Assembly: GCA_964247055.1 (NCBI GenBank)
Contig: OZ176057.1
Span: forward strand, 3,658,001-3,722,000
Length of the DNA stretch: 64,000 nucleotides
Direction of reading: 5' to 3'
Source of the DNA: Paragordius varius
Taxonomy: Eukaryota > Nematomorpha
Below are positions 1 to 12,081 of this stretch, piece by piece. The notes below the pieces were generated by a model, which saw only the letters and a program-made list of their open reading frames with translations, searched no databases and was not told where the DNA came from. The translations under genes were made by a program, and so were the position numbers. Each line of letters starts with the position of its first letter. Within the stretch, counting starts at the first letter, position 1.

Positions 1-1235
1 TTCTGTGCAAAATATGTGGTACATTGGCTAAAAAACATTTCAATTTTTTACTTTTTAGATTTTATATATCTTTAATATTGGGTGTACTTGTTAAGATTCA
101 AATTTTCATTGAGTTTTCATTAAAAGTCATGTATGTAAAATGTCCCCTAAATTAGCTAAAAAGGTAAGGTTTGTCATAAATTTTATGCCTGCATATCTAT
201 ATCCTACATTTAAATAGATTATTTTAAAAATTGATATTTATCACTGGTATTAGTTGAGAATGTTTATTTTAAAAAAACATTTTTACTTGTCATAAGACTT
301 TTTTACGTATTTTTAAATAAGTACACATTGTTGAGGTAAAGGCATTTATTTACTCTAGGATTTTTGCGCTACTTATAAATTTAAATTAACGCTAAAACTT
401 TTTACACGTTTAAATTATACATTTTCTAAAATCCAGGTTTGATTTTGGCTTTTTTTCCCGTTTAACATATTTATACATGCCAAGATTTACATAAATTAGC
501 TGCTTTTACTGTATAGGTTATTGTCGTAAAAAAATATGAATTATTATTTGGTAGTTTTTTGCGTTTGAAAATGGGGGGAGGGTTACATGTTCATTGAATT
601 GAGATTTGACCAAAATCGAACAAAAAAACTTCTTTTATCTTATTTAAATCGATGATTTTTTTCATTATTGATCTTATGGAAAATTTTTGAAACCAAATTT
701 TTATTAAGTATTATATTGGGTATTTTTGTGTTAAATCATTATTCTTTACGATCAAACATTTTGCCTATTTTTTTAAAACGAAAAGTGTTATATATATTTT
801 TTTAAAAAAACGGCCTATTTTCTTTAAAACCTTATATATATCCTATTTAAGTTTGTCTTTAATGTTTAATTACTTACACTTCGAATTCACCTTTAGACTT
901 CGAATTCGTCGTTGAACAATTCATGTTCACCCTAAATTAAATAAAGATTAAAAATTACCTATATCTTTTTACATATTTAAAATATAAAATTTTGTTAAAA
1001 ATTAAAATAATAATTAAAAAATTAATAAGCCATAGAGATATATATATCACATTAATAATGAGTTCTATTAGCCCGAAAACACAATAATTTATTTTTGGGG
1101 TGAATTTGAAGAATTGTAAATGGTATATTTATATATCATCACAAACTGTTTAAAAAGTAATCGATTTTCCTACTTATCTAATAATGGACAATAAAAACTA
1201 ATCTTTGTTTTAATTAAACTTACAAAACCCTCTAG
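1..1235. other. Presumed intron, AT-rich
   Basis: No coding exon is recognisable here. The stretch ends in a splice acceptor (CCTCTAG at 1229-1235) for the exon that follows, so it is probably intron of the same gene. It holds one B-family MITE at 873-1127; the rest is plain AT-rich sequence. Confidence 0.5.
873..1127. mobile_element. B-family MITE
   Basis: Degenerate left arm (TTCGAATTCACC, GTTGAACAATTCA) and good right arm ending TAAATGGTATA. It has the shared core with CATAGAGATATATAT and AATGAGTT. Confidence 0.7.
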
Positions 1236-2166
1236 AAATTGGAGAATAGCATAAATCCTTTGTTGGGAAAACTGCAAAAAGCTGAAAATGAACAACAAAA
1301 TAAAAAACGTAGTACCTCTTCGTCAACCAACAGCAATAGCAATAATGGCAATAAAAATTCAAATGTTAATGGTGAACCTACTAATTCAACCGTTACGAAG
1401 GAAACGTCGAAACCTGGGAATAATATGCCAAATACGTCTGGAGATGGGTATTTATTTTTTTATTAGGTCCCTTAATATAATTTCACAGTAAAAATTGAAA
1501 TACAGTATGCATTTTAATGGTTGATTGGTTGCTTATTATACACTATAGTAGACACAGGAATGTATATGGAAAAAAAGAAGGGAATAATTGTTTATTCGAC
1601 ATTTTGTTGTTTTTTTTCCATACACTACTGTATTGTTGCAAATTGTCCGCCCTACTATAGTGTGAAATAATCAACCATTAAAATGCATACTGTATTTCGA
1701 ATGGGCAAAAACACGTGAAATTTACTAAAGGAGTCAATCATATTCTTTAAATATCCTGGGTTTTTTAAAGTTTCAACTCATTGTTTAAAACTGCAAAGTA
1801 TAAAATGGAAATGTAAATTAGTGAAACATGGATATTTTACGATTGTAAATTAATGATTATCCTAGGATAAAAGTTTAAAAGGTTAGGGGTTGTTTTTGAA
1901 AACGTTATTTTTATATTTTTTACTGAGTTGGTGTTGATTTTTAACGAAAAAAGGATGGGTGGTATATATTTTCTAAAAAATTCTTGGAACTCACTTTTAT
2001 TTCTATCAAATTTAATGGAATTTTTTTACAAATATAAAATAACCACTATACTTTTTCAATTTAACCCTATGTATGGATATATTTACTTTATTCTAGAAAC
2101 CAAGCCAAAAAGCACAATGCTAATAATTCATCAAAATCAAATAATCCCAATATGGATATCGATTAA
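1236..2166 (+). CDS. C-terminal two exons of an Asn/Ser-rich protein (partial)
   Basis: Two exons: 1236-1447 and 2097-2166, stop TAA at 2164-2166. The first exon follows an AG acceptor, is open in one frame and ends GG|GTATTT (phase 2). The second follows TTCTAG and completes the Gly codon, so frame is kept. The encoded tail is hydrophilic: a short charged start (LENSINPLLGKLQKAENEQQ), then runs rich in Ser, Asn, Lys and Thr, ending NMDID. No domain is visible and I do not recognise the family. The 5' part must lie left of the window or in exons I could not see. The intron carries a complete C-family MITE. Composition bias and matching splice phase are the only support. Confidence 0.5.
1501..1694. 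mobile_element. C-family MITE, full length
   Basis: A near-perfect inverted repeat starts TACAGTATGCATTTTAATGG and ends with its complement at 1694. The arms meet near GGAATAATTG/TTTATTCG. It sits in the intron of the partial gene. Confidence 0.88.
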
Positions 2167-2442
2167 TTTTTGCGGGCAGGAAAATATCATATATTACATT
2201 CTTTCAAATAAAACTGAAACTTACTTAGTCAATTTAATGTACATTCGCCTTAAATATCATTATTTTTTGTTTTTGATTTAATTATATTTATCTAATAATA
2301 TCAATTATATATATCTATGTATGGTCCTTTAAAATTTTATCAATCAAATCATTCTTTACCCCTTTTGCGCTCTGTAATTTTGGTTTTGTTTTGCATTTTA
2401 AATCTATAAAATACTCTATCTTTCCCTCTATTTTAGTTTTAA

Positions 2443-2711
2443 TACGGTAAAACTGAAATTATACGGACAAAAGGTAAAAATATAAAGACAAATTTTTTTT
2501 CTAAAGACAACCATATTTTATTAACCTTAATTTTTTTCATATAAATTATATAATTACAATTGTAAAATATATAATTGATTGTGTTACCAAACATATCAAT
2601 TAATACTTTTCTGTTATATTTTTAAAATTTAAGTTTAAAAAATGGTTTTTTTTAGAAAAACATAGTTTTATATTTTTAGGTTTTGTCCGTATAATTTCAA
2701 TTTTTTCTGTA
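2443..2711. mobile_element. A-family MITE
   Basis: Left end TACGGTAAAACTGAAATT, right end complementary and closing CTGTA. It carries the family's ATACGGACAAAA and AAGACAACCATA blocks and their complements. Confidence 0.85.
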
Positions 2712-3610
2712 CTTTTTTTAAGGTTATTTAGAATCTTAGAAAATTAAATATTATTCCCATATTCATAAATTTTTATTGGACACTAAATATTGATGAATCC
2801 ATAACACCTTACAATAATAATGATTAATAAATGTGAACTGTACTGTACAACAAGCTATTTGTAAGCAATATTTCCCATTATTTATTAAATCAAAGCAAAT
2901 AATATAATTGAAAATTTCTGAATTCCACATATAACTAACTAAGAAACATATAAAAATAAGCGTTAAAAAATTTATCAACATCCCATATTTAAGACTTTGC
3001 GGATTTAGGAATGGTGAAATTTCCTTGGCTTCCATATATGCCAAGATATTGTCTCAACAAATTATAAAAATCTAGATATATATGTATAATATAATAATTA
3101 TTTTTATTTAAAAAATGACTTTGTATGGACAAAACGTAAAAACATTAATGCTAATATTGTGTTTTTTTTAAAGCAAAATTAAATTATAAATAATAGCTCG
3201 GGGTAGTCAACTTTTTTTATTAAAATGTTCCTAAACCGGCTTTTATTATCATGTATACTTTAAGTTTTTTAAAATGCTTATTTTTATTTAAAAATATATA
3301 TATTACTTGTAGGGTAGAAAAACCATTTGAAACCTATACAGAATGTACGTTACTTAAATATTAATTTATAAAAAGATTAATTGTTATAAAAGAATTCATT
3401 ATTTTGACAATATACGGTAAAAATTTGAGTTTGTTATACCATATGTTTTGTTTCCATAGTTATCTATTGTGGATAAAATAAAAATGAAATATATTTATGT
3501 TTGAAGAGTTTGTACGAAATATTTATAAATTTAAACCTATTTGAGCGTTCAGTACGATTTGCGTAACTCTGGCTATAAAATTTTATTTAGAAAATAATTT
3601 CACACTGAAA

Positions 3611-3895
3611 TACAGTAAAAATTGAAATTATACGGACAAAACGTAAAAATAAAAAGACAAATATTTTTTTTTAATAGACAACCATACTTTTTTAAACCTT
3701 AATTTTTCTCATATAAATTATATAACTACAATTGTAAAATATAGAATTGATTGCCGATATATATATCAATTTCATTAGTTAAACCATCAGTTATAAATAA
3801 AAAATCAAGATTTAAAAATTATGGTTGTCTTTTAGAAAAAAATATTTGTCTTTATATTTTTACGTTTTGTCCGTATAATTTCAGTTTTTACTGTA
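3611..3895. mobile_element. A-family MITE, near consensus
   Basis: Starts TACAGTAAAAATTGAAATTA and ends TTTTTACTGTA. Both arms keep the GGACAAAACGTAAAAAT block, making this one of the best copies for a consensus. TA at both ends fits a Tc1/mariner-type TA target. Confidence 0.92.
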
Positions 3896-4004
3896 ATTAT
3901 AAATAAAATTAAGCAAACAGTAGTATTATTGGTTAAATGGGTATTTAAATTGGTAGGTAAAATCATAATTTTACAGTACACAATATGTAAAAATTGGTCG
4001 TATA

Positions 4005-4268
4005 TATACCATTTACAATTCAAATTCACCCTTAACAATAAATTATGTGTTTTTGTACAACTCATTAATATGAAATATATTTTTACGACATAGTTTAAAG
4101 TTTTTTCAGATATATTTTAATTTTAAACAGAATTAATTTATATTTTGAAAATATTATAAAATAAAGGTAAATTTTAATCGTAAAAAATACATAATTCATT
4201 TTAGGATGAATTTAAATTGTTCAAGCGGACATTTATATTGTTCAAGTGTAAATTTGTTAATGGTATAT
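4005..4268. mobile_element. B-family MITE
   Basis: Left end TATACCATTTACAATTCAAA, right end TTAATGGTATATA. The right arm is diverged (TTCAAGCGGACA). Confidence 0.8.
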
Positions 4269-4530
4269 AATTTTTTTTTAATTAATTAATCTTTAAAACC
4301 AATATTAACTCTTCTTTATGCGAATTTCAAAGTAATTTTACTGTTTATAGTAGGTGGTATAGTTATATTTCCACTTCCGCTCTCTATAAACTTAAAAATA
4401 AAATTAAAAAATAAAAAAATAATTTATTGAATCGTTACCATCGTGTTCAAGAGCACGTGACCCAGAAAATATACCAGGGTCTAATATGGGATTTGAAATT
4501 GTATGCCGGTCGTTTTCTTAATAAATATAT

Positions 4531-4820
4531 ATAGTAATAATTTGAATTATAACAAACAAAACATAAAAATATAATAAGGACAAATATTTTTATAAAAGAC
4601 AACCAACCATTCTTTTTTAAATCTAAATTATTACCGTATAAATTATTTGTTAACAATTATAAAATATATAATTGATTGTGTTACCAATATACATCTCTTA
4701 TTCGAATTTTAAACAATTATATATATTATAAAAATTCTAGATGAAAAAAGTATCTTTTGTAAAAAAATATTTGCCCTTATATTTTTACGTTTTGTCCGCA
4801 TAATTTTAATTTTTACTTTA
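4531..4820. mobile_element. A-family MITE, diverged
   Basis: Both ends are eroded (left AGTAATAATTTGAATTATAA), but the AAAAGACAACCA block, the central AATTGATTGTGTTACC and the right arm TTTTTACGTTTTGTCCGC are clear. Confidence 0.75.
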
Positions 4821-4971
4821 TATAATGATTGCAAATAATTTAAACGAACTTTATTATCTAAATCATACCATTTGTATTTTGAAGCAATGGTTTTTCCACA
4901 TGGCCAGATCCTAGGCTAGCATCCGCTATAAATAATAAATTTTATAAAAAAAATATTTTATTACAGTAAAA

Positions 4972-5238
4972 ACTGAAATTATGCAGACAAAACGTGAAAA
5001 TATAAAGACAAATATTTTTTTTAAATACAACAATAATTTTTAAATCTTGATTTATTTCAATATAAGTCATTGTTTTAAATGGTAGAGTGAAAAAGAGATA
5101 TAAATTACCAACAAAATCAATTCTATATTTTACAATTGTAACAAGTAGCTTGTATGGAAAACATTAAGGTTTATAAAAGTATGGTTATCTTTTAGATAAT
5201 ATTACGTTTTGTCCGTATAAAATCAAGTTTTATTGTAC
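4972..5238. mobile_element. A-family MITE
   Basis: Starts TACAGTAAAAACTGAAATTA and ends GTTTTATTGTA. The right arm has lost part of the AAAATATTTGTC block. Confidence 0.85.
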
Positions 5239-5489
5239 TTGTACTATGATGATCATTATTGATAGAATTGTTAGAATTATTATTAGTTTTTTTCATGTTG
5301 AATATCAATTTTGATTCATTTAGCGTTAGAGATGAGTTATTGCATAATAATCTACCAGTTTCTGGTAAACTTGATATATCTAGAAAAACAAAGATATTGT
5401 AATCATGAAAAATGCAGTCAAAAATAAAAGCATGAATCCAAGTTACAAATCAAATAAAGATATGACTTTAATTTATTTGTTATGATAAG

Positions 5490-5954
5490 TACAGTAAAAG
5501 TTGAAATTATACGGACAAAACGTAGAATATAAAGATTTTTTTCTAAAAGACGACCATACTTATCTTAATTTTTTGAAATATAAACCATTTTTTATAATTG
5601 GTATGAATTAGAGATGTACAGTAAAAGTTGAAATACGGACAAAACGTAAAAATATAAAGATTTTTTTCCAAAAGACATCCATACTTTTTAAACTTTAATA
5701 TTTCTCATAAATTATAAAACTACAATAAATATATAATTGATTGTTTTACCGATATACATATCAATTTCATACAGTTTAAAACCATTAGTTATATTTAAAA
5801 AAATCAAGATTCAAATATGGTTGTCGTTATATTTTTACGTTTTGTCCGTATAATTTCAGTTCTTGCTGTATATGGTAATGCAATTATACATATATATTAC
5901 AATTGTAATCAAATAGTTTTACGTTTTGTCCGTATAAATAAAATTTTTATTGTA
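5490..5954. mobile_element. A-family MITE (outer copy) split by a second A copy
   Basis: The outer element starts TACAGTAAAAGTTGAAATT at 5490, breaks off after GAGATG at 5616, and resumes at about 5871 with TGGTAATGCAATTATA. It ends TTTTACGTTTTGTCCGTATA and TTTATTGTA near 5954. Joining across the insert restores the family order. Confidence 0.85.
5617..5870. mobile_element. A-family MITE (inner copy) nested in an A MITE
   Basis: Complete element, from TACAGTAAAAGTTGAAATAC to CTTGCTGTA, inserted at a TA inside the outer copy at 5490-5954. It must be the younger of the two. Confidence 0.88.
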
Positions 5955-6649
5955 AAATACAGAATTAAACCTCTAACGTTATAAAAAACTTATTTAAAAT
6001 ATAATTAAAATAAAATTAATCGCAAAGTAAAATAATTAACATAATTAAATTTATCTCGCCGATATTTATTTGCTAGTATTTGATTTATTCGGAATTTAGA
6101 AATTCCGTTAGCAATATATATAAAGTTAGTATTGTATCAAAAAACCGAAAGTCTTCTAAAAACCCGATTTTTTACCACATGGATAGAAAAAATTATATAA
6201 TTTCCATAAATAAATGTTAAACATTTGTCTTGAACGTCAAATTTTTTATATAATTTAATCAATTTATGCATTTATAAATCACAAAAATTATGTATATATA
6301 TCATCCTCCATAATATAGTATATTTATCAGTGTACCTCTTTTTTTCCTGTGTGAAAATGTTTGAAGGAGTTTTTGAGGATCAGATGCGTTAGTGGGTACA
6401 ATTTTGAGGATATTATGTCTCCTGGCATTGATAACATTGTTTAATGTTTTGTCATGCGTTTGATTTACACCAAAATTATGCACTATTTTATTAATATTAT
6501 AAAATTATATCGGTGTTATGTAGATTAAAAAGGACAATATTACATACAATAAGGGCCGATACCTGATATATTTGTACTGAATTAAAATTATTAATATAAG
6601 GCTATCGCTAAACTTAGTATTTAAAAGGATTACACATCTACTAATAAAA

Positions 6650-7690
6650 ATTGAGATAGCTTTCCTAATGGGTATCTTAACATTAACTTCTTTGAACTTT
6701 TTTAAAAAGAGTTCATTTGTGGGTGTTTATATCAAGTGTATTTAAGATCATACATATCCCATTTTATTCATCTGACATTAAACAACAAACACACTCAAGT
6801 TGGGTTTTTCAAAAACTATGGCATCTTATTTTTAATATTCGATTTTTTGCCTAGAAAGGAAAATTTGCGACTCGCATTTTATAGAAATAAACGGCTGTTG
6901 AAATGTATCGTTTGCTGGAGAAACATATGGTAAAATGTTCTATCGATTTAAACATGTGAAACATATTTCGATAATTACAACGTTGGAATTTCAATGTGAA
7001 AGCGCTTTGGTATACCATACAAATAAGAAAAAATATTGAATGATGACCCAACTCAAATTTAACAACAATTGGCAGAACAATTACATATATCACAAAAAAT
7101 AAACAAATGTCTAACGAGAAATGGAAGAAACTCGATAAATGGGTCCCACACAAAGTGACTTGACGAATCCTGCTTCAACGTTTAAAGCGAAATCATCCAT
7201 CAAACCATGAGTATGGGTAATGAATTCATTTTATGGATCCAAAATGGGAAAATCATGACTTTCGTTTGGAAAAATCCTGCCGACTCTAATAAGGCCACTC
7301 TTCCGCAAAAAAAACAAGCTGTTTGTCTTGGGCGGCGGTATCCCGTGCACGCTAATAATTCTTAACATAAACCATGCATCGTTCAAAAAACAACCGGAAT
7401 GAGCCAGAAAACATGACAATGCTTTGTCTCTAAAGCAAAACCAGTGTGAAAGAAGCCTTTAAATTGCTTTAATGGTAAATTTTCTGCATTCACTGAATTT
7501 TGACCTGGCCCCATTAGACTAATAGAACTTCGCATCAATGAGGCACATCCTTCAGAACAACACCTCAATAATTTCGAAAACGTTGGAAAATTCGACGAAT
7601 GGTTTGTCGAAAAAGTCAATCGGTTTTTCTGGCACGACATTCATTTATTACCTGGATGAGCGAAAGGTGTCGAGTCATTGTATAATATTT
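6650..7690 (+). pseudogene. Decayed mariner-family transposase
   Basis: No intact frame remains, but conserved transposase stretches appear in order on the plus strand across frame changes. Near 7040-7100 is DDPTQ followed by QLAEQLHISQK, the helix-turn-helix region. Near 7140 is WVPHK. At about 7505 is a DLAPLD-like stretch (family: the D-LAPxDYHLF segment). A C-terminal segment with NNFENV..FDEWF and a LLPG-like motif lies at 7560-7670. Order and spacing fit a mariner transposase of about 350 codons, with stops and frameshifts throughout. It is locally more GC-rich than its surroundings. This is a dead copy, and terminal inverted repeats were not located. Confidence 0.72.
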
Positions 7691-8064
7691 TAAATAATAT
7701 TAATAGATAATATGCTGCAATACATGAGCTTTTTGCCAAAAAATGGTAGAAGCTTATGTATACATCTGGTATATATAATAAAAAAACAGCGTTTAACAAT
7801 TACAAACTAACTTTTATTTATCTACGAAATTCAATCAAAGCAACCCGCTTATATTCTTTTAAAAACAACATAATCAAAAATTTCCGCTAAAAAATAATTA
7901 CTGCTAAGATATTACTTCAGATTCAGAAAAGGAAAAATTTGGGATGAGCGTTTTACAGCTTTGTATTTGGAATTATATTTGAATAATGCGTATTAAGAAG
8001 TGCAAAAAATGCATATTTTTATATTTAATAAAATATTTTAGATACATATGCTTTTCAAATTCTT

Positions 8065-8640
8065 TTAGCACTTGGATACAACGCATTTATTTTAGCCCTT
8101 CGATTCGAATTAGGGTAGTTAAATACCCCAGGCCTGTTTAAAATTAAATTCTTTAAAAAAATATGGGAGGAATTGAAACCATGGCAAAATTTTGCACTTA
8201 TATAACATTAATAAACCGAAATATATAAAAAAAATTATTTAAAAATACTTAATATTACTTATTCTAAGCTAAAACCGAAAGGTAACGTGACATGTGTTCA
8301 ATGGTAAAATAAAAAACTATGCAAAATAAACCGCTTATTCTATTTCTATCAATGTTAGATAAATTTAAATAAAAAATTAGCTTTAATTTTACGCTTAAAA
8401 TTAAAGGAAGACGATATTTTGCAAAAGTTTTATAAAATAAAAATGGCGTCGAAGTAATTTGACATGGAACATTTTTTTCAAAACAAAATTTTATTTAGAT
8501 ATTTTGCCATATTTATATAATTTTTATTAGGATAGAAGTATATATATAAATTGGACCGTTTCCTTAAGGAGTTTTTTAAAAATCCTCACTCAAATTTAGT
8601 CTGGGGTATTTAGATACCCCAATTTAAATCGAAGTGTTGA
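8065..8640 (+). mobile_element. D-family MITE, full length
   Basis: Starts TAGCACTTGGATACAACGCA and ends AATTTAAATCGAAGTGTTGA. Near each end it carries a GGGGTA..TACCCC block. It includes family landmarks GAAACCATGGCAAAAT and ATGGCGTCGAAGTA. These ATG words are non-coding: copies share no open frame. Confidence 0.88.
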
Positions 8641-9907
8641 GAAAAATACACATATGTTTTTTTAGTTTCATATCTCATTAAATATTTTTACTTTATAATT
8701 TAAATTTTAGTTTATATTTTAATTTATTTTTACGTTTGACAAAGATTACTTGTAGTAATCGAAAATTCATAAGAATTTAAATAATTTTAGCTGAATTATA
8801 ATTGCATATATAATAATACAATCACACTTCAGCGTAAACAATATCCAATAATGTCAAATTATTATTGTACAAAATTACTAAATTGGCATTAAAATAATTT
8901 AATTATATATGACAATTTATCAAAAGAGTGGAAAAACATATTTGGCGGCAAAAAAATGGATAGAACTTTTTGAAGTCCTATTTTATATTAAAGTAAATTA
9001 ATTTTATATATTATACGTGGTTTTGGATTGCTGAATATCAAACTCTCTTCTGGTTGAATTTTATAATAGTTTTGTTGTTCATATTCTAAATTGAATATAA
9101 ACAAGTTGTATTATTTTCATAATTTAATAGCTTTTAAATTTTCATACATTTTGGGGTACTTAAATAAGAGTTAAAAATCCATGGATACTCAAAATAAAGA
9201 GCTTTTTCAAAAAACGACCAAATATTTTATGATTTGATACCTGATGCGTTGTTTGGAAATATATGTATGATTCTTTCAATGCTGTCGGCAGTTACCACAA
9301 GCAAAAAATCAAGAACCAAAAATATAGGGAGAAAATTGGATATAGGTCTGTTTAGTATCATTGAGTAATTATAAAAAATATTAACAATTTTTTTAATCCA
9401 TTATAATATATACTTATATACTAAAATTTTAAATGATGACAATACAATTTTTATCAAAGATTACTAAGTAATTTTTATGGATGATAGTTGAAAGCTTGGA
9501 TCTACGATTACAAAGATAATACCTTCTGAATGAATCAACACAATACCTACAGTATGAAAAAGCATATTATTACAATAAAAGTTAGCACTAAATTAACTTT
9601 TTTCTGTTAAAATATATATCTTATACAAAAATGACCCAATTAAATTAAAAATCATACACCTAATATAAATATTTGGCTGAGTGTCGCTTCGCTGTGACTA
9701 TGTAGAAAAATGAAAGCCGAACAAACTAAAAAGGTTTAAACATACCATTTATAAAAAATATTATTTTGCTAATCAAAATATTACAAAAAAGTTGTGATGT
9801 TAAAAAAATTACCATGTGGTATAAAAGACAAAGTAGTGTCAAACAGATGTAATTTATAATTTGAATTTTCATTGTTATGTTACTACTTAAAGTTAAATTC
9901 TATAAAA

Positions 9908-10420
9908 TACTAGCGTAAATCTCGTGCTGCTACGCAGCCCGTGGAAGTCCTTCGGACTTCTGGGCTGAGGGGTTGGGGGTGTTATTTAAGAGACAATAAA
10001 ATGATCCACATATGTGGATTATTTCGAGACATTATTTAATAGCTATGATCTCATAGGAATTTTAAAACGGTGCATACATACTAGTTTATTGTTTATTTGG
10101 GGGAAAAATAGATTTAAAAAATTATTTTTGTGGACTTAGTTTTTTTAAAAAAATGGCAATTTACGGGGTGAGCGGGTAAAAAGAAGGCCTAAATCAAAAA
10201 AGTGAGTCGACTATGTTCAGCGCAATCGAAAATAAGTAAACAAAAATTATATTTGAAATTGAATGGTATAACACGTTCTCTGGAAAATTGTCTCAAAGAC
10301 ACGATTTTTTTGGACTTTTTCAAAAAAAACCCGTTTTTCACACGGGGTGGGCCCGAACTGGGGGCCTATTTCAAAAAAGGGCGAAGTTATTGTCGGGGCA
10401 TTCATTAATGATTATATTTT
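9908..10420. repeat. Dispersed GC-richer repeat E, copy 1
   Basis: From about ACTAGCGTAAATCTCG to the GGGTGGGCCCGAACTGGGGG region. Two blocks recur near 46.8-48.06 kb: the start (ACTAGCCTAAATCTCG at 46791) and a 200 bp stretch containing GCGGGTAAAAAGAAGGCCTA and TGTCTCAAAGACACGATT. The type is unknown; no transposase or clear terminal repeat was found. Confidence 0.65.
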
Positions 10421-10593
10421 TTTGATGTTTGGATTTGAATGGGTCTACGTTTTCCTGTACCAGATCACAAAGCCAGCATTTTCCATTTTTATAAATATAT
10501 AGATTAACAGTATTTAACATAAATGATCATTTCTAAATATGTATATTAATCTTGATTTTTTCCTGTAAATTGAATAAAAAATTTAAACCATAT

Positions 10594-10797
10594 TACAGTA
10601 AAATTGAAATTATAAGGACAAAACGTAAAAATATAAATAAATATTTTTTATATGTATGATTATGTTACTAATATACATCTCTATTTTATGCTTTGAAATT
10701 TGAAACAATGGGTACAGGAAATGAAAGTATGGTTTTTGAAAGAAATATTTGTCTTTATATTTTTGTTATTTTTCCTTATAATTAAATTTTTACTGTA
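10594..10797. mobile_element. A-family MITE, internally deleted
   Basis: TACAGTAAAATTGAAATTAT to TTTTTACTGTA. At about 204 bp it is shorter than its relatives, with the middle of the left arm missing. Confidence 0.8.
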
Positions 10798-12081
10798 ATT
10801 ACTATTTGGTTTGAACAAACGTAACTTATAATAAAACCAAGAAATGATATTTAATATTATATTTAGTTTAAACCCCTTCAATATCATATTATGATTTAAT
10901 AAATGCTTACCTCACATTATTTTTATGGAACAACCTTGTCAATATTCCAGATAAAAGTATAAAATATAGTTTTTTAAAATATGCCAAGAAATAAAAAATA
11001 TAATAATTGACTAAAAAATGAATAGATTCATATTCAAAATGATAATTTATCAGACCCACAAACAAAATTTACAATGAAACCAATAGACACAACTAAAACA
11101 AATTCCAACTCTATAAAGATATAAAACTCCAAATAACATAAAAAACCTTAACCAAGACTTACTTTATAATTGCAAATACTTTCGAATCGAATTAATGAAC
11201 TAAAATTTTTTAACAAAATATTTTTAAGGCCATTTAATTAACCAACAATCCTTACAAACCCCTGTAACAGGTCTGATTTAAGATAAATTAATATTTTTAT
11301 TGGGATTTGTACGGATTGTTGTTCATATTCCATTACTTTTAAATCCTATTTCGCATGAATTATTTATATTCCCACTCATGTAAAATTCCAAAATAAACAG
11401 TATAAATGTTTTATACACTCATAAACCAGATGAAAAAATCAAAAATTAAAAAACAATATTTTTTGGTTTTATTTAGATTATAAGTTTTTTTACTGAATAA
11501 AATATGAATGTTAAGATATTAATAGTTAGGTAGTAAATAATAAAAAAAAATATTTTTTTTATAGTTTCATTAATTTTTCTTTTAAGTGTGTTAAAAAAAC
11601 GATTTGATAGAAACCATAACTATATAATTTTAGGTTTTTTAATTATTGAAAATATATCCTAAAATGATAATAAACCATAATATCTCAAATTTTATCATTA
11701 TTTTTTGAATTATCTTTAATTATCCTTAATTTACACTTTTCGCCCAAATTCGATTTTCTCTCCATATTAAAACTAGGTCGTAAACAAATAAATTTTTTAC
11801 GGAAAATGAATATGCTGGTCATAAACTATCTCATGAAATTAAAATTATATCGTTAACAATTTTTTTTCACAAAGTGTTTTTTTATTATAAAATTGAAATA
11901 AACACATGTTGCCATGTTTTGCCAAAGAAAACTTGAAATAGCAAGGACAACAATATTTTGGTCAAAAATATCATCCTGTTTTTGCTTGTGGTTGTTAACA
12001 TAAATATTTTTCTCCAAAATTATTTTCAGGGATTGATAAATTTGATTACTTATATTTTTTATATTGCAATAATTTTTAATC

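Larger units (their letters stand above)
2167..12081. other. Gene-poor repeat-rich interval
   Basis: No gene model can be supported in these 9.9 kb. The interval contains A-family MITEs (2443 to 5954, and 10594), one B element, one D element, a mariner relic and a GC-richer dispersed repeat at about 9908. Stretches 2712-3610, 5955-6290, 7691-8064, 8641-9907 and 10800-12081 show only AT-rich sequence with short shadow ORFs. Confidence 0.7.

Noticed and set aside
1501-1694. Hairpins as possible structured non-coding RNA genes
   Set aside because: Hairpins A to D recur many times with mobile-element ends and insertion sites, so transposon origin explains them better.
1928-2281. 117-codon ORF over the last exon of the left gene
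   Set aside because: It is in a different frame from the spliced exon and is Ile/Tyr/Phe-rich, as expected of intron sequence.
6301-6483. 60-codon minus-strand ORF, less AT-rich
   Set aside because: No splice signals or family likeness; it may be a fragment of an unknown repeat near the mariner relic.
7231-7640. Two minus-strand ORFs
   Set aside because: They lie on the strand opposite the mariner relic; the plus strand carries the recognisable transposase pieces.
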